Shown piece by piece: positions 44,605 through 56,279 of a stretch of DNA of 64,000 nt. Numbering within the stretch: position 1 is the stretch's first letter; each line of letters begins with the position of its first letter. The stretch lies in contig CM007990.1 of assembly GCA_002189035.1 (NCBI GenBank), forward strand, positions 2,666,001 through 2,730,000, written 5' to 3'. The notes beneath the pieces are model-generated. The model was given only the letters and a program-made list of their open reading frames with translations. It was not told the origin of the DNA and ran no database searches. The position numbers were made by a program, and so were the translations under genes. The stretch comes from Utricularia gibba. Taxonomy: Eukaryota > Streptophyta > Magnoliopsida > Lamiales > Lentibulariaceae.

Positions 44605-46871
44605 ATCATTTATAAATGTTTGTAGAAGTAGCTACTCAAATCCTCTTCTTTTATTAGTCTTATTTGAAGTGGAGGCATTTACGGTGTCTTCTACCTCCAA
44701 TCACCTTCTCAACCGGGCATCCATCTTCTGTTATACTCCAAAGGAAAACCAATCAGAACTTAAATTAGATTAGAGGATTTATAAGATAACACCATTTTAT
44801 AAAGAAGAAAGGGAAGGCACGATAATGTGACATCTCGAGACCCGCACACACCATCTTGACACTTGTCCATCATTAATTGAGTACACTTATATGCACATTT
44901 TCAAGGGCATTTATTCCTATCTATTTCAAAGAATGTTTGGAATACTTGAAGCTCAATTTAACCCCTTCTTATACCCAACGGATATAAGAATTAGCAAACA
45001 CAACTTAGAAACCTGATTGGGAGGTAGACTAAAGAGATGAGATAGGTAAGCTAGGACTTAAAGTACAATCATTCTATAACTGTATATCTAAAAAGCACAT
45101 TATATGCACCAGCTCTTCATGTTTCACCTCAAATTCTGCTATGCATTTTCGTTTGAATTTTGTTTTAATGGGTTTTATAAATTTCATCCGAAAATTCCTA
45201 ATTTTCACAATGTCATAAAAATTTACATTTATCATGCATGTCCCAAACTTGGTGCAAATGTTGAGAATCTTTGGGCACATCAATTTCTTCCAAGTCTTTG
45301 GAGTCTTCTGCCCCCTAAAAACCCAAACCTTCCTAAGGCTTCCAGTGACTAGATTATGATGGCAGCTTTACGTTGCTTCTCATTACATACATTTGCTAGG
45401 ATATCATTCAAAGAGACATACTTGTACACATATGAATGACATCCACGTAAGTCTCTAGTGGGTTAGTGATCAAATTATTGCCTAGGTTATTGGGACCTAG
45501 GCACTTCCTCAAGATCTCCACTCATTCCTTAAATTTCCTTGAAATTCATTATGCCATCTCTTCAAACTACTCTAGGAGGCTTCATAAAGACTCCTATTGA
45601 AAACTATGTCACATTAATCATACAACAAGGCCAACTAAGGGAGACTTATCAAAAGGAATAATCACAATACTAGATATCACTATAGCATCATAGGGTCGGA
45701 AATCTTTCAAGAGATCTTCCTTCGTAGTATGATTTTTAGAGCTTGATTGTCTCATTGTGAGCAGAGTGGCCTATGTGCAAGTGCTTTTTGTAATCTCTTG
45801 AACTTCTTCATATTTGTGTGGTGTTTCCAGCCCATGGTTTTTTCCCTTTAGGGTTTCTACATAACCTTTGTGTCGCGTGCCTTTCTCTACAAAAAAAAAA
45901 AAAAAAAACACATTGCATAACTCACATATAAGGCAAGATCATAATCTGGTGTTTCATGACTTTCTGAAGAAAGTTCATACAAATCAGTCAAGATCCTCTC
46001 ACGAATGCTAGCAACTCCTTTTGAACTCTTACTCTAGAACTTCTGGTTTAGTTTTTTTAAAGTGCGTTATCATATTCTAGGTAGAAAAGACAGCCAAAAT
46101 TATTAAAACAATGGATGGTTCTTGAAGGAATTGTTTGTAATCACTCCTAAATGTTCCCTTGTGGTATGAATGCAAACAATTGGCACCTCATTGATGACTT
46201 GGAGAGAAAAGGAATTGTATGCATACATGTGTGACAAGCAACTACTCTCTTTTTCATTGCCCAATAAGCCTCATGGCTTACTTCATGTGGTCTACCTTTT
46301 TTGGGTAAAAACAATAATTGACCCTCATAAATTAAGTAGTTTTCGAGAACCTATGGCTTCTAATAAGCACACTAGGGCTTTCTAAGTGTAAGTGTATCCA
46401 CCATGTGAGCAACAATGAACCAAGAATGGGATCTTACTCACGAGAATAAGCCTCTAGGCTCATTCTTTTATGATCTTAGGTATATTCAGTGTAAATAAAA
46501 GGTGGAATAGAAGAGACCCTAGTTTTCTCTAAACCCCATAGGGTCACAGAATCAAATATGTCCAATTTGAATGATGAATAGGTTCAATTTACATTTCTAC
46601 TCCAAAAAAAGCTTAACTAGTGTGCTTTCTGATATTTTTCTTATTTTAATTCCAATAATCCTATCATTCTAATGCTGAAATAGACATAATGCATTAAAAT
46701 ATGACACAACGTCACATGGGCTGCTTATATTGCAGTGCGACTAGGTACTAGTGTTCCATTGGTGATATGTAAGGAACTTAATGCAAAGCAATTCATGATA
46801 AGTTTATATCTTCTTAGAACTATGGGCTCCTAAGCGAATTACGTATCTTTATATATACAATAGATTGCAAA
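44605..46871. other. Unrecognised intergenic sequence
   Basis: No known domain on either strand. A run of 18 A (45891-45908) preceded by CCTTTGTGTCGCGTGCC could be the tail of a retroposed copy (LINE or SINE type), but I find no internal promoter or coding support. Open frames at 45104-45352 and 46170-46385 look like chance. Confidence 0.3.
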
Positions 46872-47347
46872 TAGGGATGTTAATAGATTAGGTATTATAT
46901 GAACCCAATTGGTGTCGAAACTGTTTAAGACTTTATAAATTCAAATCGATAATAAATGATCCAAGTATGGATAAAAATTTGTAAGAGCTAAATATAAATT
47001 GTGTGAATCCATATTTGAGCTATTAAGAATCGTTTATCCGAACCCCAATTGATTATTTTATATTTTTTTATAAATAATTTTTTTATAAGATTAATTATGT
47101 AATATATTGTATTCAAATACATAAATTATTTAAAATTGACAACATAGATTGATCATTTGTATACCAACAAAATAAAATATAATTGAAATTTGAAGTGATT
47201 AGTATTTGGAACTGAACCAAAACCAATTAAGAATTGGACCAAAACCGAGTAAGAATAGAAATTGATAATCTGGGTAGGAATCAATTAATTGGGTTCGGTA
47301 TCAGTTCCTACTCGTACTGGACAAAACTTGATTCATGAACATGTCTA
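46872..47347. mobile_element. hAT-like MITE
   Basis: Ends TAGGGATGTTAAT and (reversed) TAGACATGTTCAT make a short imperfect inverted repeat. The 8-bp flanks ATTGCAAA (46864-46871) and ATCACAAA (47348-47355) match at 6/8. It is 476 bp, non-coding and AT-rich. The size, 8-bp duplication and TAG-start fit non-autonomous hAT elements. Confidence 0.5.
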
Positions 47348-47355
47348 ATCACAAA

Positions 47356-48667
47356 TGACCACATTCAAATAGAAAACCTTACATCAAATGATTACAGTAA
47401 TTATGCTTTTTTAGCCTCACTTACTTCATTGAAAAAATTAAAGATGCATCCTTTCTTGGGTTAATGCTGACTGACAAGTTTTAATGAAGTATTGTTCATA
47501 AAAAAAATAATATACATAAAAATAGTGAAATTGAAGTGCAAAAATTTTGATAGTATGTTTGAGCATTTGAGCAAATTCTTGAAAATTGCTAAACTATTTT
47601 ATGTAGTGAAATTTGTGATGGATGAAGAGACAAGTGTGTTTCAATTCCTATAATTTCTATCCAATACTTAGAAAAGTCTTATGATAATATCAAAAAACTT
47701 TGTCTAGTTCTCAACAAAAGTCTCCAAATCTGAGAATATCATAATGGATATGCAGCTAAGGGGGAAGTGTAAAGAAAAAAGGCCCAACAACCGCAATTTC
47801 GATTCAGAAGGTTCCTAGAGATCTTGCTAGTAGATAAAATTATTTTTATTCTATATGATTGTGAACCGAAGTCTCTAGAGAAACAAAAATAATAAAATGA
47901 GAGATATTTTGCACACACTTACAAGGATATTTTTTATGAACCAAGCACCCATGGAGGCAAGGGAGATGGAGAATGAAAGATTGACCTAATTGAATAATTC
48001 GAATTAATTTTAAGATTTGATGTTTTCGGGTAAAAGAAGTATTGTGAAAATAATATCAATTATTTGATATTTTCTTAATTTAACTTTACCTTTCATTTCT
48101 TTTTATCTTCTTTTTTCAATATAACTATGAAAATATTCTTATTTTCATTTTATAAGCTGTTTTATTACCTTTACTATGAATAGCTAAATTAGAAAAAATG
48201 GTTCGAGAAGCAAGGGGAGGAATTTTCATTTTTGTCTAGGTTTAAAAATGATAATGTGCAAATATAATTTTTTCTAACAATGCATAATAGATCTAGGAGG
48301 AGAAGATGAAAATACAACAAACTAAGAAAATCTAATCTAGAGCTAGATCAATGAATATTTTAATATTGTTATAGGTTATATATTAATAGAATTGGATAAA
48401 CCTATTATTTTGAACCTAACTAAATGGTAGAACAAATTGTAAGATGATCTAAAAAATTAAGAACTTAAAAATTAAAAAATAATAGAGATTGCTATTGATA
48501 AACTTAGGACAAATCAATAAATTTGCACATAACAATTTTAGGACTACAAATTGTGTGACTATACCACATGAAATTCTATAGCATTACATTTGTATTTTCT
48601 GAATTACAATTAGAATTTTGTTCTTTCTTTACCTTTATTTTTACAGTTTGTTAGTTTCACATTAATA
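47356..48667. other. Unrecognised AT-rich intergenic sequence
   Basis: No coding, repeat-end or RNA signals that I can support. Confidence 0.25.
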
Positions 48668-49010
48668 CCATGTTTGTTAAGTGGGTTTAAATAAAAAGAG
48701 TTTGAATTATTTTACTTTATTCTATCCCCCGAATAATGATTTATTATGAAGTTCAATTATATGGGATTACCAATTTTTTATGTTTGTTAGAAGGATTTAT
48801 GAATAGATATCGAACACCAAGAATGATGAATTCTTTAATATACTCTTAATATATATAATATATTATGTTAATACCCTATTTTAAACCCATATATAAAAAA
48901 GGTGAAAGTCATGGATTGGCAAATTTGAAACCCTCAACCTATGTAAATTTTGGTAATATCATGGATCTCCGATGCAAGTATTGAGGGAACAAGTTTGATC
49001 TACCATAGCA
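48668..49010 (+). repeat. Diverged copy of the PH-1 left end
   Basis: ATGTTTGTTAAGTGGGTTTAAAT and the following 340 bases align with 38185-38530, sharing TTTGTTAGAAGG, GAAACCCTC and CAAGTTTGAT. No partner right end was found nearby, so this is probably a truncated element of the same family. Confidence 0.6.
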
Positions 49011-49599
49011 CTGAAGACTACATTGAAATATTTTGACACTATCCAATCGCTTCACATAAATTCGAATTTTGTTGCCTGGTTTTCCTACGATGACGTAAAA
49101 TACCCAAAATAATGCAACCTGCTCTAGAACATCTGCACTTAAACATAAATTTTCAAGACAAGTACTTCTTGAATCAGATAATAAAGTTTGGTATGAGACC
49201 CGAATTCTCCTACAAATTTTATTTGATACAAAAATCTTTATTTATAATCATTAAGAAAAATTTTCATTTATTAGAGCATCTTTATCAATTTCCGGAAATG
49301 CTAACATGACATTTCCGGAAATTGAGTTATTGAGTTTACTTTATTAAGTTTCCTTTATTCATTTACGGAAATCATCATATTAAAATAATATTAAAATAAA
49401 GATTCCAAAATACATTTTAATTTTAAACATCAAAATTGATAAATGAAATGAAAATATTCAACAATCTAGAAATCAATTAAAATTGCCCAGATATGTTCGA
49501 CCAAATCATTTTTTAGGTTTCGGTGGATGCCGATATCACGTGAATGCTCTATTTGACTTAAATAACATTGCATACTCATCTCAGTATCCCTATAAAGTT

Positions 49600-51462
49600 C
49601 CGGTGGTTCGATAGTCATAGATCTTTCATATTCATTCATAGTATATTGTCTCTAGGAATGACATGGCCTTCATATTCTACAATCATATTATGCAATATGA
49701 TACCTGCATACATAATATCTCCTAAAGTTTTTAGATCCCATGCTCTTCTAGGAGACGATAATATTCCAAACCTACTTTGTAATATCCCAAAAGTGTGCTC
49801 TATGTCTTTTCTAGCACTCTCCTAGAATTGAGCATTGACCTTGTGGGAGTGTAATAAATTTCACAAACACAGCTCATTTTGGATAAATGCCGTCAACCAA
49901 ATAATATCCCATATTGTAATTATTACCATTGACAATGAATTGGACTCATGGTGCAATCCTATTATGTACTTCATTTAGTAAATGAGAATTCTATAAAACA
50001 TTGATGTCATTATTTGCACTTGGCATTTCAAAAAATGTGTGCCATATTCATGTATCAGTAGATGCCACCGCTTCTAACATGAGTGATGGTTTATGATGCT
50101 CTCCACGTGTAAATTGATCTTTCCATGCCACAAGACAATTTTACCACTCTCAATGTATGCAATCCACACTTCCAAGCATTCCTAGAAATCCCCTAATCTC
50201 GCCTAGGGGTGCAAACGAGTCGAGTCGAGCCGAGTTTTCTGGAAAATTTAGAGCTCGAGCTCGAGCTCGATCACACATTTTTAAGCTCAAGCTCGAGCTC
50301 AAGCTTGTCAAGCCTGGGAAAACTTGGCTTGAGCTCGGGCTCGATTCAAGCTCAAGCCCAACTAGAGTTAGCTCAAATTTTTTTATAAATTTTTTATTTA
50401 TATATTTATTATTTCAAAATTACTTTATAAAATTAATATCTAAAATATTATTTTTAATTATAATTATTTAAAAATATAATACAATTAATATAAAAAAACA
50501 AACTACAAAAAAAATTTAATTATATCATATATTCATTTTCAATAACATAATATGTATGGTTGAGATTCAATTTTATATTATTAGACCATTTTAAATATAG
50601 TAATTGATTTAATTTATTAAACAATAAAATATTATGCCTTTTTATTGTATAATTCACTTTTTCATATTGAATATATTTACTTGAAAGTATTTTAATTAAT
50701 TTTATATTATTAAAAAAATTTATAAAAAAACTTGCGAGCCAACTCGTGAGCCTCGAGCCTTGGAATATTAAGCTCGAGCTTGGCTCGACAATTGGCTCAA
50801 ACTCGATATTGGCTTGGCTCGAGCTCGATCGAGTCGAGCTGTAATCGAGTCGAGCTCGAGCCGGGTCGAAAAAGCTCACGAGCCGGCTTGACTCATTTGC
50901 AGCCCTAGTCTCGTCCCAAGCAAGCAAACATTCCAAGTCTTCTACTGTGGGTGATTGTAAATACTGTTCTGAAAAACAAGAGCGAATGGCAGTAACAAAA
51001 TGACGAATACACTTGATGGATATTGCCTCTTCAATTCGAATATATTCGTCAACACTATTAGCACTGGAACCATAAGCTGACAAACGCATAGCAGCTGTGC
51101 ACTTTTGTAAAGGCCTTAAACTTAGATAATTTGTGCAATCTACCTTGTCTTGAAAGTATGGGATCTTGATATTTTATAGTCTCAACAATTCTTTCAAATA
51201 AAAAGCATTTCATTCAAAATCTCCTGTGGAATTATTCATCTGTGCAAGTGGGGTTTTTGAAAAAATAATCAGCCACCAATCTTTCATTCCCTAATTCACG
51301 ATTGCGTTCAACTTGTTGTCATGGATGTCGTGGTCGAGAGGGTTCTTGTGGCTCCTCATGTGAGTCATTGAAGAAGAAATTATATCCTTCTTCAACAATT
51401 GCTTCATAATCTGTGACATCCTCAGCAAAAAAATGAAAAGGTTTGAGAAATGATGGATTCAT
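49600..51462 (-). pseudogene. PH-2 Harbinger transposase, split by a MITE
   Basis: Starts MNPSFLKPFHFFAEDV at 51462. It continues with SLRPLQKCTAAMRLSAYGSS, VDEYIRIEEAISIKCIRHFV, then, after the MITE, GFLGMLGSVDCIH (first catalytic Asp), AVASTDT, SANNDINVL (second Asp region), YNMGYYLVDGIYPK, and ESARKDIEHTFGILQSRFGI with HNMIVEYEGH (third acidic region and tail). Nearly the full DDE_4 nuclease is traceable. Stops near 51330, 50130 and 49940 and the MITE at 50204-50907 inactivate it. The family cuts and pastes DNA at TTA/TAA targets. Confidence 0.85.
50204..50907. mobile_element. GAGCTC-rich hAT-like MITE inside the transposase
   Basis: Ends TAGGGGTGCAAACGAG and (reversed) TAGGGCTGCAAATGAG. 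The 8-bp flanks ATCTCGCC (50196-50203) and GTCTCGTC (50908-50915) match at 6/8. Both ends carry stretches of alternating GAGCTCGAGCTCGA that can pair with each other, and the middle is AT-rich. The transposase frame continues on either side, so this is a clean insertion. Confidence 0.75.
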
Positions 51463-51706
51463 GGTAATAATTGAGTGAGGAAACCATATGAATACATGAA
51501 CCTTAAATAGACAAACAGACTAAATTTTGCCAACCACTTGTATTGCCACTAACTCTTTTAATTTGCACCAATTATATTAGTACCAATCCTTTTTATTTGC
51601 ATTTACCAACAAAATAGAGAAAGAAAATAAAAATAATGAAATACTTAATTCTGCACACATAGTTCAAATGAAAGAAAGACAAATACCAAACATAACATAA
51701 AACTTA

Positions 51707-52640
51707 TCAATCATCAGAAAGATCCACAAACTCATCGTCCATATTCTTCTTCGATTTACTTTCATCTCTAGTTAATAGCTTTGCATTTGCAAGACCCTGA
51801 AAAGTCATTGTATACATGGTCCTTTGTTCATGGATCATCTTACTTACGTCCTTTTCAGGTAACTTATCTAGCACATTCGAAGAGTATATCTAATTAAATT
51901 TCCACATCACATTAGTCTTCTTCTGAATATCATGACTAAGGTCTAAGATACCATTCATGTATCTACCAAATGCTTTCTTCTTGAAAGAAGTAGAGTCAAT
52001 AACCTCATTTGTTTTCATTTGCGCTAAGCCACCTTTTGTCCTAAAGGTCTTGCTTCTTTTTCAACACATGGAGAAGTGCGTGAAGGTATTGTCCCTAGAT
52101 CATTTGATCCTATTGTGAAGCCCTTATCCGATGATCTTTGAACTTAGCAAAAAAAATATACATGCATCTATACTATGATAAAAGTAGCATATAAACAATA
52201 TAAAATATAATTTTACATACCGACATCCACTTTGGCTCTAAATGTAAGATTTCCCAACACTTAATGTCTACAAAATCTTTCTTCTCTTCACACTTGTATA
52301 ATTCTAATGTTTGTTGCTTGAAATCATACTCATTATAACCACTTCCTTCCCTTGCCATAACTTTATCCATAAAACCTCCGAATCAGCTACAATCTTGACT
52401 CAAACTAATCCATTTATGTCTTATAGTATCAACACTACGAGAAACGGCACCGGCTTTATGGTAGTAATCAACAACTTTCTTCCAAAAACTTTTCCCCTTT
52501 TGAGAAGTTCCTTGAATTGGATCCTTACTAGTATTTAACCAAGCTGAAATTAGGATGAACTTATCTTCATCACTCCATCTTTGTGATGGTAGTCTTTGAT
52601 CAACCATTCTACAAAAAGACTGCAAATCTAAATAAATCAC
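51707..52640 (-). pseudogene. PH-2 ORF1, Myb/trihelix-like protein
   Basis: Minus strand: QRWSDEDKFILISAWLNTSK, FWKKVVDYYHKAG, IRHKWISLSQDCS, then VMAREGSGYNEYDFKQQTLE, CWEILHLEPKWM, and a charged tail ending VDLSDD at 51707. This is the standard Harbinger partner protein, with a trihelix-type DNA-binding domain first. Stops near 52384 and after KWM break the frame, and an intron around 52150-52220 is possible. Its neighbour downstream is the transposase on the same strand, the usual arrangement. Confidence 0.78.
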
Positions 52641-52689
52641 ATTAAGAACAAAAAATTATGTTAAACAATGAACCCCTTAAGATAATCGT

Positions 52690-53100
52690 TATTCTCAACT
52701 AATTGGAAGACCCAGGGAAAACAAATCATCTGTTCCTGCAATGGGCTTGGGAATGTGGGCGGTGGCTGCAGGGGTGGTCGCGGTGGGTGTCACGGGGAAT
52801 TAATTGTGGGGGCAAACACTTGGATGGAAGGAGGTGGGGAAAGTGGCAGCTCTCCAATGATTGTAAGGTGATGGAAGGCCTGGGGTATTAGTCCACGCAC
52901 TCAGCATCGCCACGCCATGTCACCTGTGTTTGTCCTACGCCATCTTCTCCAATGGGGGCTTCGATGCTCTTCGGCTTTTTGCCTGCCCTCTTTTGCATCT
53001 TCTCGGTCAAACTCTTCGGAGCATCTCTGTCCTTCTGAATCGGCAGGTGCTCATATCGTGGCGGCTTTTCCACAGTGAATGCAGACTGTTTCTATAAAGA
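52690..53100 (-). other. GC-rich block of unknown origin inside PH-2
   Basis: Noticeably richer in G+C than its AT-rich surroundings, between ORF1 and the right end. A 61-codon open frame at 52888-53073 (MEKPPRYEHLPIQKDRDA, KMQKRAGKKPKSIEA) is basic and does not resemble Harbinger proteins I know. It could be a captured host exon or the element's own leader. Confidence 0.35.
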
Positions 53101-53224
53101 AACTGCCTTTCCATTTTTCCGTTTCAGGAAAAAAGAAAAATGATGTTTACTAATTTCCAGAATCTTTACCCTGTTTTCGGAAATGCCACATCAGCATTTC
53201 GAGAAACGGGTAAAGATGCTCTCA

Positions 53225-54222
53225 TGTCAACAACTTCATTAAGGTCCAACAAAAACTAATAAAATGATCTGTGATAGTGTTTGAAGTTCTTGTAAAAAAG
53301 TACTTTCTCCTACCCTTTTAATTCATTGGAGATAGCGAATCAATTCGACCATTCCATAGTTCGATAGTGATATGGTATCACGGTAATGTAGTTATTGATA
53401 ATTTGGTTACATAAAAGTCAAAATATGATTGTTCTTGATGTCTTCTCGATCGTCATGAGGAAGAATAAAAAAGAAGTATTCACTTGTCTTCTATCTAACG
53501 ACATTCACATTGGTGTCTGGACAATCATGATATGGCAAACACATAGGTTGACGGATAACAATGCGTGGTGTAACTTTGTTCGACAATTTTGTGTCCGTGG
53601 ACAATCTCTCTCCACGCACGACTAAGCATTTTTTTTATATTTTTTTAATTCTTTCTTTATTCAAACAAATTTAATATATAAACCCTACTTCTTCACACAC
53701 AATTCCATTTCTTCATTTTACTCCTATGCGGTGGATCTCGTTTGACAAAAAGTGAAGATTCATCTACAAATTTTTGTTTGCAACTATTGGGTAATGTAGA
53801 ATTTTTATATTTTCACAAGTTCTCAAAGTTTTCATCTTCAATTAGTACATTAATTATTGTAATTGAAGGATTTCACAAAATTTCTAAATATTGTAGTTAT
53901 TTTTTTTGCTTAATATTTTGGAATAAAGTATTTGGTGATTCTTGATAGTTGGCATTATAATTTTGTATAGAATAATTATGTTATATGTCATGGTATAAAG
54001 TTATTTTTTTGTAGTATCTCATAAATTTGATGAAAGTTGATTAATGTTAAATATTTTTTGATTTTATTATATATATATAAATTCCTCATACGCATTTTCG
54101 AAATATTTTCTTAATTTTGTATAATCATTTTGATATATTATATTTGATTTTATATTATTTATGTTAAGTAGTTTCTTAAATATTCATTTGATCATTTTTT
54201 CAATGATATTTTGTAGGTTAAT
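53225..54222. other. AT-rich spacer before PH-3
   Basis: No intact gene. The stretch 53395-53625 is open on the plus strand but matches nothing I recognise. It probably belongs to the left part of the third Harbinger element, whose left end I could not find. Confidence 0.25.
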
Positions 54223-54292
54223 ATGGATTCAATGGAACCATTGACAGATGAAGAAGTCAACATATTGGTGTTAGCTTGGTTAAATACTTCTA

Positions 54293-56279
54293 TGTTGAGG
54301 GTGAAAATCAGTGTTAGAGTGAAAGCCGATTTTCGGGTTACGGATGTGGACGTGCGTACTCATAAACAGAAATTTTAGCATATCGTTGCAATAATAACCA
54401 AATTTCCGTATCAAATAAATTTATAATCCCTAATCCTCACAAAATACAAATTAATCACAAAGTGTACTGTGGAATTCGGGGTCGATCACAAGGAGCTTGT
54501 GCTTGTCATATATTTCAGCCAATGCAGAATTCAAAGTAAGGGTAAGTCTTAGTTTAAGCTTGGAACAACAATTGTAAACAAGTTCGGTAAACAAGTTCGG
54601 TAAACAAGATCAGTAAATAGTATCAGGTCTTAACGCTAAGGTAATAAGTACTGGTTCTAACTCAGAATAATACTAACGTGCCTTAAGGATCTACAGGTGG
54701 TGTGGTGCCAAAATTCCTAATTTAATCTATCATGTTTCTACACTTATAACTTTGAATAACCTAAGTCTACCCAGGTCATTCATCATATTTTCGGCTAAGT
54801 TAGTCCCCCATATCATCACCAACATTGCAATTAGGTCTACCCGCATGCAAAGCATATAGAACTAGGTCTACTCGGTTCTACCCCAGACTAACACCTACTG
54901 CTCCCGTTTTGATTTGTTGGTCTACCTCTAAATGAAGCATCTAAGTTATGAAGCTACATGTTACCCTCCTTAGGTCTACCCATGGTTTGATAGAAACAAG
55001 AACTAAGAAACAATGGTCAATTTTATTAAGACTCTTAGACCCACACCACCATGCTTCACCTTAAAGCACTCCTAGGGTTTAGCTACTCATGCTTTGAAGT
55101 TAAAAAGTGATGGCATTAACATAAAACAAACAAAAATGTCGAGAACATTGTGTAGAAGTTGGGTGCAAAAGCTAAAAACATCAACAAACTAAAATAAAGC
55201 AGTGAAAAGTCTGGTTTCCGTCTGCTACTATTCCTAGACCAGAACTGGGTCTTGATCTTCTTCCTTCAAGCTGGAGGTTCTTCTCTAGAAAAATCCCTTT
55301 TCTTCCTCCTTCTCCACTCGTGTTCTTCGTGTTCAAGTTGGGGAGAAACCCCCTTGTGTCTATTCTCTGAAAATTCTGGGTTGTCCCCCTCCTTTTTGCG
55401 ACTCTCTCTCCTAATCTTTCTCTTGCCTCCCACTGCCCAAGGCAAGTACATTCTCTGACAGATCTGCTGCTCCTGGCCCTGACTTGCAGACTGTCGTCGT
55501 GACAGTGTACTCATTGCCCCTGCAGCCTGGTGACTTGCATGAAATCCATATTTTTCCATGATTCTTGAGTTGCTGCTGGACTCCAAAATCGGGTTAGACA
55601 TGGGGTGGGTTAACTCAAAGGATTTAGCCCACTAATCACACCAAAAATTACATTTTCCTCAATTACATAAAAACACTTAAAAATATAAAATAAACACTTA
55701 AACATAACTAAAAATTTATGATTTTAATATCCTCAAAACTTGAAAATTTGTGTGCCATCACGTACCGTATCCGATTAAGGCTTTGGTATTCTTTGTGGTG
55801 CGATTTTGTTAACTAAAAATGAAAGACCAGGATTTTAATGTGGAAACCGTCGGAGAACGGAAAAACCACGGAGCTATTGGAGCTTGTCAGAAAATATCTT
55901 CACTAGATGGAGATGGGGAGAAAATACAAGTTGGACGGTTTAGAATCAGTCCCTTTTCACTGTAATGTTTCTCGCAATTATAGGTGAGATGAACCTGACT
56001 GAATTCTAGATTCTGCAAGCATCAGCTGGTTTCTGCACTTGGTGTACATACCGCGGTTCTGCCCTCGGATAACCACCGACTGCTCTGTTATTTCCATAAT
56101 TCGACTACTTTTTAGTCTATCCAAAACGGCCACTTCAGACAAACTATAACAGTCATCAGTCCGTCGACCTGCACTAGGGTGTCAGAACACCTTTTGGATA
56201 CTTTTAAGAGACAGATTATCCCACTCCGATTTAGACCCAATTAGATTCCATTACGGGTAATTTCCAAAAATTAGAGTCA
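54293..56279 (-). repeat. Gypsy-D-related LTR (D'), left copy
   Basis: Starts TGTTGAGGGTGAAAATC and, after the nested Gypsy-E LTR, continues with GTGGAAACCGTCGGAGAACG and AAAACCACGGAGCTATTGGA, segments shared with the Gypsy-D LTRs. It pairs with an inverted copy at 57550-58144. The flank TTCTA (54288-54292) may match TTTTA (56280-56284). The right end is approximate. Confidence 0.6.
54360..55760 (-). repeat. Gypsy-E solo LTR with perfect target duplication
   Basis: The plus strand runs from TCATAAACAGAAATTTT to TTGTGTGCCATCA, the full 1.4-kb LTR in reverse orientation. It is flanked on both sides by CGTAC (54355-54359 and 55761-55765). No internal sequence, so a solo LTR. It is nested in the D' LTR, which is nested in PH-3. 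Confidence 0.92.

Larger units (their letters stand above)
49274..53221 (-). mobile_element. PIF/Harbinger element PH-2
   Basis: Inverted ends GAGCATCTTTATCAATTTCC and (reversed) GAGCATCTTTACCCGTTTCT stay similar for about 50 bases. The flanks are TTA (49271-49273) and TCA (53222-53224), one change from the TTA target. It holds both standard genes on the minus strand, the Myb-like ORF1 upstream and transposase downstream. At 3.9 kb it is normal once the 704-bp nested MITE is subtracted. Both genes contain stops. Confidence 0.82.

Noticed and set aside
45700-45908. SINE or LINE 3' end with an A18 tail
   Set aside because: Only the A-run and a vaguely familiar upstream stretch support it. No pol III boxes or LINE coding were found, so it is left as a note in the intergenic entry.
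50157-50471. 104-codon plus-strand frame and its minus-strand counterpart at 50520-51089
   Set aside because: Both run into the GAGCTC-rich MITE. Only the transposase part of the minus-strand frame is meaningful.
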